DNA from: Boswellia sacra
Taxonomy: Eukaryota > Streptophyta > Magnoliopsida > Sapindales > Burseraceae
DNA: 64,000 nucleotides
NCBI GenBank assembly: GCA_013180625.2
Contig: SNVD02014823.1
Coordinates: 31,943-95,942 of the forward strand
Direction of reading: 5' to 3'
Position numbers and translations under genes: made by a program. Below, piece after piece: positions 11,674 through 26,024 of the stretch. The notes under the pieces were generated by a model. That model had not been told where the DNA came from, ran no database searches, and worked only from the letters and a program-made list of their open reading frames with translations. The number at the start of each line of letters is the position of its first letter. Within the stretch, counting starts at the first letter, position 1.

Positions 11674-14600
11674 ACATTATCTCAGTCATGCATAAGATAT
11701 CTGAAACATCATGCAATTTATTTTAACTTCGCATTTTTGAGCTATTTGCATGTCAAGTTTAGTGTTTTCCGTTGCTGATTTTATTTTATGAAATTTAGTG
11801 TAAATATAGAAAGGATTACCTATATGTGTTGAGTGAAAGCCATCTATTGAAAGCAATTTATGTGTATCTAGGAAATATGCTTAGATTGACTATTTAACAT
11901 AAAAGAAGGCTATCACCATACCTGTGCGAAAGCCACTGTATTAGTCTTTGATCTCAATTGAGTTTGGAGATATGCTGAGATTGACCACTTGATTGATGTT
12001 TAAATTGTATAATAGTGCAGAAGTCTTAATTTAAATTTATTAAATATTTATGAAGCTCAGTTAAAACAAATTACATGAAGTCAGGATATTTTAGTCACGT
12101 CTAAGATAACAAGCGTAGTTATGTTATGCATAATTGTTTTTTTTTTTTTTGTCTGACTTAGCTATACATTTAATTGGATGAGTTACATGTGTACAAGGTT
12201 AACACATTAGTAAACAGGTTTGAAATTGAAATGTTGTCAAAAGTAGTAGGACTTAATAGCATTCAACATTTTCTGATTTAGTTTCTTGAGAAGTTTCTTG
12301 AGGGGGAGTCTTGTGATTGTGTTATCCTAATTTTGTTAAGATTCTTGATTTAAAATTTTTTATTTCCTTCATTATATCGTTTTGCTCTTATCAAGCTAAA
12401 TTCAAAAACCAGGTTTGCTAAGGTTTGTTTATATCATACTTTCAGTCTATCGAGATGGCACCCAAGCTTTGATCACAGTCAAAGAAGATGCAACCAACAT
12501 TGCACGATTCTCCGTCACATTCACCATAGCAAGAAACGCCACTGGAGTAGTTATCACCAACTCACCATGAGACTCAAATTGAAATTGATCCTACACAATA
12601 GCAAGAACAAAACTCAACTATTGATTAGGACTCATAAGAAACTCAAAATGCTAAAGAAATAGAGGCGTCTGATTATGATGATCGAGCGAGGAGTGAAGAT
12701 TTTGATATGCATGTGAACGAGTTCAACATTCTTGAGAAGTTTAATCCCATTAGAGGCAAGTTTGCCTCTGAAAAAATCAAGGAATGGTATGACGACTATA
12801 TTGTGGCAAAAGAACTATGGAAGGAATGATTCATCAAGATAGAGACATTTGCCACTTACTCCCTTGATGTCCTGCTCTAAGACAGACAGTGGAGTAAATT
12901 GGTAACTCAGTTTCAACTCTTTGCTGCCTTTTTTATTACAGAATTTTATGCTAATGTGGTTGATAACATTAATGATGCTTCATATGTTAGATGCCACCTA
13001 GTTTATTATGGAGGAAAAGATGTTCATTTTTCCACCGAATGTTATCAGTGATTTTCTAGAGATACCTAGGGGTGTAGATTATGATATTTGTGCTTTGAAA
13101 ATCACAAAGAATGTTGTTTGGAAAGAACTTGCTAGTGAAACCATTAAGGGTCAAGAGTATATTGCACAATCTCAGTTGTTGCCTAGATATAGAGTTTTAA
13201 ACAAAATTTCTAGATACAACTGGACCCTAACCTGACATTCAACTACCATTAGTTTTGAAAGAGCTAAGCTTTTGTACTGCTTAGGAAAGAATAAAAGCAT
13301 TGATTTGGGTATGTGGATTTATGACTACATCATTGTTGGTGCAAAGAATCATTCTCAAAAGTTGTATTTTCCTTGCCTCATAATGGGAATTTTAATAAAA
13401 AATGGTATTTAGCTTACTACTTGTGTTGTGATAGAACCACTTGAATCACCTATCACTAGTGGTTTCAAGAAAAATAGTTAGGGGACAGCAATGAGAGGAT
13501 GATGATGAGGGTCTTGAAGTTGAAGGTGAAGAAAAAAGAGAGGAAATAGAACCTGCTCTAGAAAAGGTTAGAATGACCACTAAACAATCTTTAGATTCTG
13601 TGCAAGACACCTTGCAAAATTTGTCCAACACTCTTGACTCAGTCCTATAGCAACAACATCAGATTTTGATTAATTAATAGAAGCTAATAGAGTAGCAAAA
13701 AGAGAATGATGCAAAAATACAAGCTCACAATGAATTTTTGTTCAAGCATATTATAGGTTTTCCTTCAACAGAACCAGCTCCAGCTATTGCAAGCCCTTCT
13801 ATCTCTGAAATTCGTTCCCCTTCTATCTCACCAAAACCAAAACCTCTAGTCATTCCTGTTTCTGTAAGCACCCAGCAAGAATCTTCGACCATTCCAGCTA
13901 CTGATGTTGAAATTCTAATTGCAAATACTCCAGTTCCAGTTTTTAGTACTACGTCACAATAGCAGCTCCTACATCAGCTGAATCCCTTACACCTACTTTA
14001 GTTTCTGTTTCATTTGTAGAACTTGACACTGCAATTCTAGAGGCTATTGTACCTCCTAATGTTTCCATTGAACCCTCTACAACTGATATTCCTTCACCAG
14101 GTCCTCAACCTACCACTAAACAAGTTTAGTCCCCAACTCACTCACTGTAGCATCCCATCATTCCTCATCCACTTCAGTATAAAAAGATGTTTCATCACCA
14201 GCTATTGTAGCTCCTTATTGCTACACATGTCTCATCTCAAACAAGAAATTGTAGCTCAACAGTCCAAGGAAATAGTTGAAACTCTAGTTACAGTGACCAC
14301 CACTTCTTTTGAGCAGTCTACTCCGATTCCTTCTCCTCTAACACCATTAACAAGGTAGAGGCTGCAGACTAGGGGTGGTTTTCTCAAGCTAGGCTTCTCA
14401 CCTAGAAAATCTGTCCGACATCAGAAGTAATGCTCTTTGGGATTTTGTGAAGAAAAAAGTGGGATTAGATATGAGCCTGTGGTTTGCTATACTTTGCTGG
14501 ATAAAAATTGGTTTTAGAGGGAGAATTGCGCTTGTTGATAATTCGATTCTCAAACTTTTTATGATCTTTTGGATGTTTTGTGGTAAGAGGGAGTACTAAT

Positions 14601-14831
14601 CTTAGGGGGAGATGATATTGTTTTAGTTTTTTTTTTAACTTAGTCTATTACTTGTGTTGGTTTGTATGAACCTTGCTAAAGATGACTGACCAAAGTTCTT
14701 TTGCAATATAGTTTGCTTTACTGCTTTAATTTAGTTCTACTTTGTTCTTGGTCTAATCATTTTATTGCTAACGGATTTTATGAATGATATTTTACTTTGT
14801 GTTTTTCTCACAGAATGCCACAGGAGGAGAT
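11674..14831 (+). pseudogene. Sirevirus 3' region with decayed extra ORF
   Basis: About 3.1 kb separates RNase H from the right LTR. From about 12650 to 13430 the + strand has protein-like blocks with stops, including EFYANVVDN, an open stretch at 13008-13235 (ISDFLEIPRGVDY, SQLLPRYRVLNKI) and GMWIYDYIIVGAKN. A Pro/Ser-rich tail lies in 13738-14358. This resembles the widespread 'putative plant transposon protein' domain found as an extra ORF after pol in large plant LTR elements. Its function is unknown. Repeated purine motifs (TTGAGGGGGAGTC near 12299, TTAGGGGGAGAT near 14604) resemble the multiple polypurine tracts of Sireviruses. Confidence 0.55.
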
Positions 14832-15623
14832 TGTTAGGATAATGCCACGTGGACTGCCCTATGTCATAGTGAATCTATATGGCATTGATGTGTTGGCATT
14901 TTGAGAGCAAACAAAATTTGCCAGATTTTAGTTTATTTTACTTGCTTGTTTTTAACTGATTTAGTTATGTGTAACATAACTGGATATTGTTTCCAAATTT
15001 GTCTTTACATTAGGAAAGTTTTGATTTGATCTCACTTTAGGAATGAGTTTATATCTTGTTGATGTGCTTAATTTTCTAACGTGGTTTATCTTTCCTATAT
15101 GTGTAAAATCTACAAGATAATCATTATTAGGAAATATATGGAAAGAATCCTTATTCAATAAGGAAGGTTGGCTAAACAAGCATTATATAACTAGAAGTCT
15201 TTTGTTAATATCCAAAAACATTTTATATGCAAGCTGTATATGTTTAGCTTGAGCGATGATAAGCACAATTTATTTTCTATATTTGTGATTAGCTAGAAGA
15301 GTGGGGATACATCATTGGGAACATGTAATATAATTTGAGAGGGACTCAAATTATGGGAAGTGCAGCAAGGGACAAAATTTGGTTTGCTATGGATGGAGTT
15401 TTAGGAGTTACATTGTTTATATACGATAGGTGAGTGAGAGTGAATAGAGAGTTCATCAATTATAAAGCCCTAATCCTTATAAACGTGAACATTATAGTGA
15501 ATTACAGCGTGGATGCCCGTGGATGTAGGCTTATTGTAGTCAAAACACGTTAATTTCCTCTATGCAATTTTATTTATGTTTAGTTACATCTGATATAATA
15601 GTGACAGTTCTATCTTACGTAAC
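14832..15623 (+). repeat. Right LTR of the copia element, main part
   Basis: It starts TGTTAGGATAATGCCACG and follows the left LTR through CTTACGTAAC. The purine-rich AGGAGGAGA tract immediately precedes it. The last LTR bases (TTTAGCTTCAAAACAT) appear at 16768-16783, beyond the inserted solo LTR. Confidence 0.82.
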
Positions 15624-16756
15624 TGATAAGTCTAATTTTTATACATTATTTTCATCTTTTATCTTAAGTCTTTTTTGTTTGTTTCCCTCTTTTTTGTGTT
15701 TGACTGACGAATTTTGTAGAAGTTTGTTTAAGTTGTGGGGCTGCTTACTAATTTTTTATTATTAAACTTCTGGTGGGGCATTATGTCCTTCTCATTTTAT
15801 TATGTTGTCCACCAAGCACTTGGAGAGAATCAATTAAAGCTAGTCCACATGCATATTTGAAAAAAATACTTTCTGGTGGAATCCAAGGGCTTTGCAATAA
15901 AGATGTTTCCTCTCTTGTTGATGGGGATTCAAAAAGGAGAGAATTCAAGAAGGAGAGGGGATTCTGACGGAGAGAAGAGAGGGGCAGCAGAGGTAGATCT
16001 TGGGAGATATTCGAATTTGAAAAGGAATTGCTTATAAAGGAGAGGCAAAAACCGGACAGCCATCATCTGCATCATCAAAGATTCAACTCTCCATAGCTAG
16101 TTTCTTTTCTATCCCTATTTTCACTTATGTCTAAAAATATGTTCATATGTGTGTTGTTTGTAATTTGTAATATGAACTAATTTCCATTTTCTAGGGTGAA
16201 GATGTAGCCGTATTTTGATGTTTAATTTCTCTTGATTTGGGTTGATTGATGTTTATTCCAATATTGTTGAGCAATTTAATTTCATGCTTAATGCTTGTGA
16301 TTTTCTCGCCAATCGTTGCATGAATTGAGATATGGATTGAGACTGAGAAGTGATGTTCACATTAGTCTGTAATTATCTTGCCATAAATCATGTGAGATAG
16401 AGATATGAATGTGATTTGTGCAATCTTGTAAGATTTCTTATGCTTAATGGGTATTAATAGTGAATTAGATGAGACAAAGATGTAATTCTAATCTATTGAT
16501 ATACATTATTATTCTTGAGAAAGATTAATTATCAAATTAGTGAAATCGATTGGCGACAATAAGAATAAAAATTGGTTAATTGTATCAAAGAAGTTAAATT
16601 GATTAATTTGGTGAAATCGGATCCCTAGATCTTTAATTATAAATTTCTTCTATCCAGAATTTCGGTAGTTAATAGCAACAGTCCTTATGGGACGATACTT
16701 ATACTCTCATTTTATTACTTGTACACGATATCGTATACTTGCGATTTTTTGCAACA
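15624..16756 (+). mobile_element. Solo LTR, probably Ty3/gypsy, inside the copia right LTR
   Basis: It begins TGATAAGTCTAAT and ends TTTTTTGCAACA, flanked by the 5-bp duplication GTAAC at 15619-15623 and 16757-16761. The copia LTR resumes after the second GTAAC. No second LTR or interior is present, so this is the product of LTR-LTR recombination. The terminal region (CAGTCCTTATGGGACGATACTT, a run of short blocks near 16678-16700, then TATACTTGCG) resembles LTR 3' ends of large plant gypsy elements. A short open stretch at 15562-15765 spans its left edge and is not a gene. Confidence 0.75.
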
Positions 16757-16799
16757 GTAACCATGCCTTTAGCTTCAAAACATATGGTCTCCATGTGTC

Positions 16800-17045
16800 G
16801 CGATTGCTCAAAACCATTGAAAATATTTAAAGTATATCATTATTGTTAGAACCTTTGAGAGTAATTTATATAGTAATCTCCTACCTTAGGTAACTTACAA
16901 ATTAAATCTCTTGTAACTCTTAAGCCAATGTTCTTAATAAAAATATGTACGTTACAAATAATAAGTATTGTAACTCATGAAATTAATCTCAAATTAAATT
17001 TTATAACTCATTATATAAATATTTGTTTTAAACCTTTTATCTCTA
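16800..17045 (-). repeat. Left LTR, inner part, of the old non-coding element
   Basis: It aligns with 27700-27965, for example AACTTACAAATTAAATCTCTT and ATATAAATATTTGTTTTAAA present in both. Read on the minus strand it has a TATA-like CTATATAAAT about mid-length, as expected of an LTR promoter. Together with 1-133 it makes one LTR of at least about 380 bp. Confidence 0.65.
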
Positions 17046-20000
17046 ATAGTCTCTCACAAAAGGTGTAAAACTCAAAGCTTTATAAAATAAAATATTTAGA
17101 TAAAAATACTCATAAAATAAAAAAATATATAAAGAGCAATATTCTATTATACAATTGGTGTAGCTACCTTTCAGGTTTGAACCTAAGTACCTACACTTAG
17201 TATTGATAGCATCCATTTGAGAAACATGAGTGAACAAAGTCTTAAACTTGATTTCTTAACCAAATTTCAACTATCATACACATAATATTGACGAAGACTT
17301 GGTTTTTACGGGTTAGCACTGTTAATGGTCATGTGCTTAATCTTGATTCTAATTAGAGTTTTAGAGAGTAACCCAATTCTCACGGTCATGACCACATAAT
17401 GCTCTTACTTAGGTGAGTCCTTAAAAGGTATATGTGACCTATACCTCGTAAGATTATCTAACAGTTAGACTCATTCATGATAAATATCCTTCTAACATCA
17501 TATATAACAAGCACTTTGCCATAGGAATGAAGAAGATCATCTCTCTCTAAGGTATGCTAATATAGTTGTGCTTAATAAATCACGCAATATGGATTGTTCC
17601 TACTCATTAAACTTTCTTCATGAGATCTCCAATCATAGAGGTTGGGTTACTTCCCTTGGTACTAACTTGCGATTAAGCACATCCTCCTCGACACTTTAAT
17701 TAATTAATTAATTATAGCATGATAAAATTCTTCATAAATTTTCATACATGTGCACTTTCTACTTTATTTCATAAATTTTTCCATCTTTGATAATTGTTTC
17801 CTTTAGCTCTTTTAATATAATTGCATCAATTTTCTCACAAAAAGAATGTTATAGTGTACAAGAATATCATAGCCACAATAAAGAAAATTGTAGAACTCTT
17901 AATCACCGAAATTGAAAATTTTTAAGTAATAATATTTTCAGACTCATACACAAAAATTAATAATCATCTAATAATTTATAATATCACTTTTTTTCCATAA
18001 TATCATAAAAATATTAACAACCATAATATATAGAAAACCCCCACATTAAGAAATATTTTAATGCGCGAACAATAACTTTACAAAATATTAATGCTCTAAT
18101 TTATTGAATTCTTAAACTCATGGAAATAACAAATAAACTCAAATCACTATTATCCAAAGATTAATAACTAAAAACTTGAAACCTCTTAAAAATTAAAACC
18201 CCTATATTAACAAAAAAAATTTTCAACCCTGACATCAATAAGATATTTACTACTATTTTAAAAAACATTATATATTGCTCATATATGTTTAATAATAATA
18301 ATAATTAATGCAATATCATAACATGTATATGTGAGTTTCTAATTAAATAAATACATGCTTCATAAATTAATAAAAATTTAACGCATGTGAGTAACTTACA
18401 AATTGAATTCTTAATCAGTTCATAATAGTATACAATAAAGACAAAATATCATATAAATATATATATATGAGTTTATGAATGCGTTTAAAAATGCACGGTA
18501 GCTTCAAAGCAATAACATATTCAATTAACATATAAATCATTCCTAGTTAATCTATAACCATAAACAATAATTACATTTAGTAATATTTTTTCATAATTGA
18601 AATATTTATTAGACCATAATAAAAACTTATAAAAGGTCTTGATAATAAGACAACTACACTTAATTGTCTACGTTCTTTGAAAACAATAAGAAAATTTCAA
18701 TATTTATAAGACAAGCATAATAAAATAAGTTGGTATACGAAATTAAGATCCATATGAATGAAATAGAAACAAATAATCTCCTCATCATAATCTAGTAGCC
18801 GCAAGCTATTAATGTTTAAAATTAATAAGTACAAAAATTTATTAATCAATATCAAGAAGGAGAATAAAAAATATTTAGCACAGTACACAAGAGTACTATC
18901 ACAAATATTGTAATACAATATACTTAAATTCATGCATTTGCTATTAAGGTAATTGCTCTTGAAACATAAAATTTGAAGAAATGATATATGTTTCAATCTT
19001 TTCTAACACAACTCAAAAATGAATTAAATAAATATGTGAAACAACTCTTTGTAACTCAAAGCATCATACACTAATAGTATAATACCATATAATATATATA
19101 ACCACAAATAAACAAAGATTTAATATATCAAAAGACCATTTTTCTATGGTAAATAAATAATCATACTAACTAGATAAGAGTAGAAATAACATTTATATTT
19201 TGTATTACCTTAAATAAAATAAAATAAAAATTTCTACTACCATCATATTGTCTTGAGGTTAAAGAAATCCAATCTCAGTACTAAGTTGAGTCATCAACTC
19301 TGAATACACTCTTCGTTGTCAACACACTTTGAAAGCATTAGGCTCTCTCCAATAACAAAATAAAATATTCTAAATAAACAAGATTAGGAGAATAGTTTAG
19401 TAAAATATAATATTTAAAACACAAAAGCTATGCAATTATCACAGTGTTTGAACTTTATTTATCCGTTTTATATAAATCATAGAAACACATATATAAAGAT
19501 AGCCAAGTTGAAATCTACATATCAATATATAATAACAATGACATATATATATGTTTTAATGTAACATGAATAAAGAAAAAGAAACTTGGTAGCACACTTT
19601 CACAACTTATGCAACCTTACAATTTTGGTGTTTATACATTCACACATTTGTAACTCATGCAAGTACAATGACTTAATCAATGTTATAGTCTAGATCACAA
19701 AAAAAAAAAAAATCACACAAAAATATACTCACAATATAAACTAGAATAATTCACTAATTATATATAGTATAGTCAAGCTAGTTATATTCAAATTATGAAC
19801 AAAATATAAATCTTAATAGATCTCATAAAGATTTACAATATACATCATATGATAAAGAAATAAATAGAATGATTAGCAAAATCTATCACACTTGTTAACC
19901 TCTTATATTCAATAAAATTTAAATAGCATATATATAGCTAACAGCTATATAAATGCTTATAGACATGGATCTAATAAAAAGTAGAATAAACAAACTATTA

Positions 20001-22458
20001 TGAAATAGTTTGTATAACATAAGTAATAATCAAATAATAAAAGTATAAATATATACGATCAATTAACATGAAACAAATAACCTACAAATCATATGAATAA
20101 TTTATTAAGTTTGATAGCATGTGAGATACTTATTATAGATTTTTAATATAAATCCCTCATGAGCTCTCAATTAGGTGAGTTTCCTAAGGTGTATGTGTCT
20201 TGCAAGAATATCTGACTTTTAGACTCATTCAGGATAATTACCCTTCCTAACATCACATATAACAAGCACTTGACATAGGCATGAACAAGATTATATCTCC
20301 TCTAAGACATGTCAATATAACTGTGCTTAACAAGTCTCGTATTTTTATTGTTTCTACCCATTGAACCTCCTTCACAGGATCTCAAATCACAACGGTTGGT
20401 TACTTTCTCAGGTGACTCCTTTCAAGTTTAAGTACATCCCCCTTGATAATTCAATTAATCAATTGAATAACGGTTGAAATTCTTCATAAATTTTGCACTC
20501 CACTTAATTTAATCTTTGAGAACTTGTCCCCTGTATTTGATAATTGCTTCCATTAGCTATTTTTAATATGATAATATTAACTCTTACAAAATAATATTAG
20601 TGTTCATAAAAATAATATAGGTGAAGCTTAAAATGTTTATATGAAATATCCAATCAGCAAAAACTTAAAATTCTTAAGTAATAATATTTTCAAACTCATA
20701 CAAAAAAATTACTGATCATCTAAATATCACTTTTTTTCCCGAAATATTAAAAAAAATATTAACAACAATAATATAAAGAAAACCCCCACATTAAGAAATA
20801 TTTATGAATAGTAACTTTGCAAAAATATTAACGCTCTAACTAGAAAAACATTAATGCTCTAACTTGTTGAATTTTAAAACTCATCGAAATAATAACTAAA
20901 CTCAAATCATTATCATCTTAATTGTACAAAATTAATAAATAAAATATGAAACCCCCACATTAAAAAATATTTTTTCAAACCTCACAATAATAAGACATTT
21001 ATTGCTAATATATCAAATATAATATATAACTCATTTATATTTAATAATAATTGATAACATTTATCTCACAATATTTTTCTTCCATAGTGATATATAAGTT
21101 TTCAAAGTACAATAAACTACTAACCTTTCAAATTATATAAGAGCAAATAATAATGTAAAAGATCAGCAAAGTTATTAATCTTCAAAATTATAGAGTATAA
21201 AATCTGCACAATACTTGTACCACATATATATCTTAATATCAAGCACATACCTGTTAAGAACTTATAGTGATTGGCTCTTATAACTATTACTTGTAACATC
21301 TATAGCTTATATAAAATAACCACAATTTCAATAAAACCAAATAGTCATTTCATAGATGAAATATTAGATACACATATATCACTAATATACTTATAACTGA
21401 GAATTTGAAATGATAAAAATTCTTGCTAATCACATTAATATATCTCATATGCTATATATCAAACTTAACAAGTAAATAACTCATATAAAAGTATGATGCA
21501 TAGAGCACTAGAGTTTACTAAACTTATTCATGTAAAAGTTACTAGTTCATACAGACTCACTTTAATCTTAATCATAAATAAAAGACATTGATACAAGTAA
21601 AATTTATATGGTTGAAGTATAGAATAAAAGAATTTGCATATCATTATTTATCTCCATGTCTTAGCTTAAGACAGTTATTTATTCGTATTGTAAAATAAAG
21701 TAATAATTGGAAAAGAAGTCGTACTCTCTAATGCCAATAAGATTAGATCTACAAGAAAATAATAATCATCGTATATTCGATATCCAAAAAAGCTTCAAAT
21801 ACTTGAAATTGGCCCATATCAATAACTAAATTAATATTTCCCTCTAAACTGGACGCATATTTTGGGTCTTCATTGCAAGAAAAAGTAAAAGGATTTTATA
21901 CATGTAAGTATATATCACAATATAAAACTGAAATAATTCACTAATTATATATATATAGTTAGACTAGTTATATTCAAATTATGAACAAAAATACAAATCA
22001 TGATAGGATCTATAACATGTATTATATGATACACAAACAAACAAACAAAAATTAGCAAAATTTATCGCACTTGTGGACCTCTCACATTCAATAAAATACA
22101 AATAACATATAGATGTAGCTAATAGTTATATAGATGCATATGGGCATCGATATAATGAGAAGTAGAATGTACAAACTATTATAAAATAGTTTGGGCAACA
22201 TAAGTAATCAAATAATAAAAGCATAAATATATATAGCTAATTAATATATTAAACAAATAAACAACCAATTATCATATGAATTTATCTCTTTGGCTTTAGA
22301 TTGTTGAAAATATTTATAATGAATCTAAATAATAAAATCAAACAACGACAAATTGAAGAAATAATAAAATGTAAATTAAATTAACATAACAATAAATTAA
22401 ATAAATACGACAAGTAAAGGGATAAAATAAGAAAATTTGAGGCTTGAGCACTTGGGAG
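17046..22458 (-). mobile_element. Interior of the old LTR-type element, no coding, with a diverged internal duplication
   Basis: This is 5.4 kb of AT-rich DNA. All open stretches are short and low-complexity, and no retroviral domain is visible on either strand. Two diverged direct copies make up most of it: about 17390-20060 and about 20160-22290. Paired landmarks are ATATAACAAGCACTT (17506 and 20257), GAAAACCCCCACATTAAGAAATA (two blocks near 18032 and 20777) and the TAGTTATATTCAAATTATGAACAAA region (near 19778 and 21967). The layout resembles a LARD-type non-autonomous element. No primer site was found, so the class is inferred. Confidence 0.5.
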
Positions 22459-25400
22459 CACTACAAAAAAAGGAGTCATTTGCGGCGACAAAGTAAATAT
22501 CTTTTGTGACGACCATACGTTGAGCCCTAGGCCGACGTAGATAATATGGGACAAAAATCTTCAGCAATGGCCTGTTAGGTCATTTATAGCTGAGGCGTAG
22601 TCATTTATGGTAACAACTTTATCGCCATACAAGGCCATCTACGACACCTCATTTATGGTGACAAAAAAGCCGCCAAAAAAGACTCAATAGTTTTAAGAAA
22701 TTATTTTGGTTAAAATTATGGTTTTCCCCCTAATTTTAAATATAATCAAAATTACATTTTTGCCTACAATGTAACAGCTTTTTTTTTTAAAATGTGATTT
22801 TAAAATTTAAAATAAATCCATTTAAAATTAAATTTTTACCTATAACAACTTTTTTTAATGCAATTTTAAAATTTAAAATAATAACTATAATTCTAAATTT
22901 TATAGAATTATAATTTTACCCTCAATTTTTAAAATTACCAATTTGCCATTATTCTTAATTTAATAAAATTCTTTAAACAAGTGCTTTTTTAAAATTTAAT
23001 TCTCCTTATTCATTAACATTTGTTTACAACAATATTAAAGAACACAATTCAATAAGATAATTTTGTGAAAATTATTAAGAGACCAAAAAAATACACTCAA
23101 TTATTCAACTACACTTCAAAGTTTATTTCAAATTTCTCAATTGCCAACAAAGTTCAAAAGTTTAACATATTATATCAGATGAATCTAACTACACTTCAAA
23201 GTTCAATTTTCTCCACCAAAACCTACTAGCCTAGCAATCAACATTTTCAAATTTCTTAATAGGTAATAGTATAAACAAAAGAAAACAACAAAATTCATTG
23301 AAAAAAACAATCCAAAACCTAACTACACTTCTAAAGCCATCCAAAACCTAGTAAGTATGTGAAATTATCAATCCAGTTAAAACATGCAAAACCTTTGAAG
23401 AACTTGAACAATTCAACTTCACCCTTATCATTATTTATCGAGCCCTTGACCTTCACCTGACAAGTAAAAATAAATAAATAAATCTAGTTCTTGAACTTAA
23501 ACAGTTCATCTGCAGTAGGTAATAAATCCCATCATGCAACATTGATTTAAGTCCCAAAAGCTAAATGAACTATCATCTCCATAAAATCACAGAGTATTAG
23601 AGCATTGTAGCATAAACTAAAATATGACTCAGCTAATAAAATCATCAAAATAAGAATATTTACTAACAAATCTATCCATATTAGCATGCTGAAAATTTTC
23701 AAAACAAGATCCATTTAAGCATCCTGATCAATACATAGCAAGCTAGATATTTATGCAACCAACACAACATGCATTATTTGAACATTAAGGATCATTGTGA
23801 GGCACACTGAAAGTTTCCAATTTAAAAGTAGATAGGCAGTTGGAGACTAGAATAATGCAAGCTTGAACTTTTAAAGGCATCATGTCGTCATCTCTAGTTA
23901 ACTTATGGCATGTAATATTAAACTAAACTAGTGATCTTATTTTCTATAACCAAACTCGACTTGCTTCAATCTTGAATATTTTTTATGACAAAATGACAAC
24001 ATGCTTTGTTAAAATTTATTAAATAACAACAACAGCAAAGAAAACCATCAATGAATATCAATCAATACAATAACTCAGTAAGAAACTGCCACCATATTAA
24101 TCTGTTATTAAATCCATCATGTTCTACGAATGAGTCTTTAGTATCGTCACAAGATTTTTCTCTCCAATTATTGATGATTTAACAACTTTGCACTAACTTT
24201 TACAGGCTAATAAACCCGAAAAATACCCTTCAATTAAATATCTTTTTTAAATCAATTTAACTTTAAACAAATAAGATAATAGGCTGATCAATTATCAATC
24301 AATTTAAAGCTAAGTTTGTCCACTTAGTGCATGATTAAGGAATATGTTAATCATGTAATCATCTCCAAAAAATACCCCAAAACTTAACATATTATGATTA
24401 AGGATACCATAGTACTTGCTATCTAAGTTTATTCAAAGCTTAATTAACAGGTTTAGGAACATTGATTTTATGTTTTTTTTTTAAGTTTATTCTACATTAA
24501 TTAACGTAGAGAAAATACAATTACTAGCACTGGCATATTAAAGTAAAAGAAGATTAAGATAAAACAAGTCAAATAATATAAAATACAAGAAGCTTAAAAT
24601 TAAGCAAGAAGAAATCAACGTTCAAAGCTTTGGGGCAAACATAATAATAAGCTACTTTACATGATCATCAACACATATTTGTATACAATATCAATTCACA
24701 TATAATTTAAATGAAATATGCAACATGCATACAATATTCATACATTGCATATCTTATTAACATACATTTACAAGAGTTCAGATGAAATCACCCATGAAAC
24801 ATGTTAAATAATAGAATGAAAGATGGTTTTAAGCACTAAAGTACGAACGTGAAAGACAAAAGAATTCCAACATGACAAATCCTGAAATAAATTGTGGATA
24901 AAGCCTTCTAAACAGATTGCAGCACCTCTTATGCAACCAGAATCAAGAACTCAGTAGCTTAAGCTACAAATCTTTCATATTAGCGATTGTGATTAATAAA
25001 TATCCTGGAATTGAATTTGACTAGAATTTGATTTGCAAGAAAAAAATTCTGTTCATGCTAAATCAATACAAATGAATGATAAGCATACCAGATTTCGAAT
25101 TTTATATGTAATCGATTTCTTCAATAGGAAATCCAATAAACAAAGTGTAAGATTAAAAGCTCATCATACAGTGTTCAATAGGTTTTAGAGGCAAAATCGC
25201 CAATCATGAATGCTTAAACAATGGGCAAAGAGAAAACTGGGGGATTGTAACAACTCTTAATCAAAAGAGATCTAATAGTATAATACAAAGAATTGTATAA
25301 ATCTCCAGGCAGCATGCATGCATAATTGTATGATGTGATTTGGATAATCATTGGTTTCAATGGTCAGAAGTAAATCAATTAAATATATGTAACTCAATGA

Positions 25401-25699
25401 ATCAGGAAAAGCAAATCTTATTTATAGATTTGTTTATTTGTAAATACAAATTTTGAAGAGACAATTATGCTCACCATTAACTCAATTCACAAATTTTGTT
25501 TCTTTGTAAATTATTTATAGACTAAGACAATAATAATACCACTAACTCTCTAACTAATTAAGATTGAAGAGATACTCGAGACTGAAATTTAAAACGTAGC
25601 TTAATTTTGTAATGGGGACTTGTTTCTTTGAGGACAGAAGCAGCTATAAAGTCTATAACAATTTTTCTCTTGCTTCAATACTCGCCCAGACTTCTTTCT

Positions 25700-26024
<325 letters not shown>

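Larger units (their letters stand above)
134..16794 (+). mobile_element. Sirevirus-like Ty1/copia retrotransposon, decayed, with nested insertions
   Basis: This is a full-length copia element. It has a left LTR at 134-946, a methionine-tRNA primer site at 948, gag, protease, integrase, RT and RNase H in copia order, about 3 kb of 3' sequence with an extra ORF, and a right LTR starting at 14832. Target duplication GTGTC is at 129-133 and 16795-16799. Removing the CACTA (4463-10251) and the solo LTR (15624-16756) leaves roughly 9.7 kb. That size, the extra 3' ORF and repeated G-rich purine motifs (near 12299, 14605 and 14824) suggest the Sirevirus lineage. Every reading frame is broken and the two LTRs differ at many sites, so the copy is old and inactive. 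The exact 3' end is uncertain because the right LTR end has diverged. Confidence 0.8.

Noticed and set aside
18697..18996. 99-residue minus-strand frame rich in Leu, Ile and Phe
   Set aside because: It lies in low-complexity AT-rich DNA of the old element, has no family features and no counterpart in the second copy of the internal duplication.
22541..22690. Repeated GCGGCGAC/GCCGACG motifs as a CpG island or regulatory region
   Set aside because: They are subterminal repeats of CACTA 2 next to its left end.
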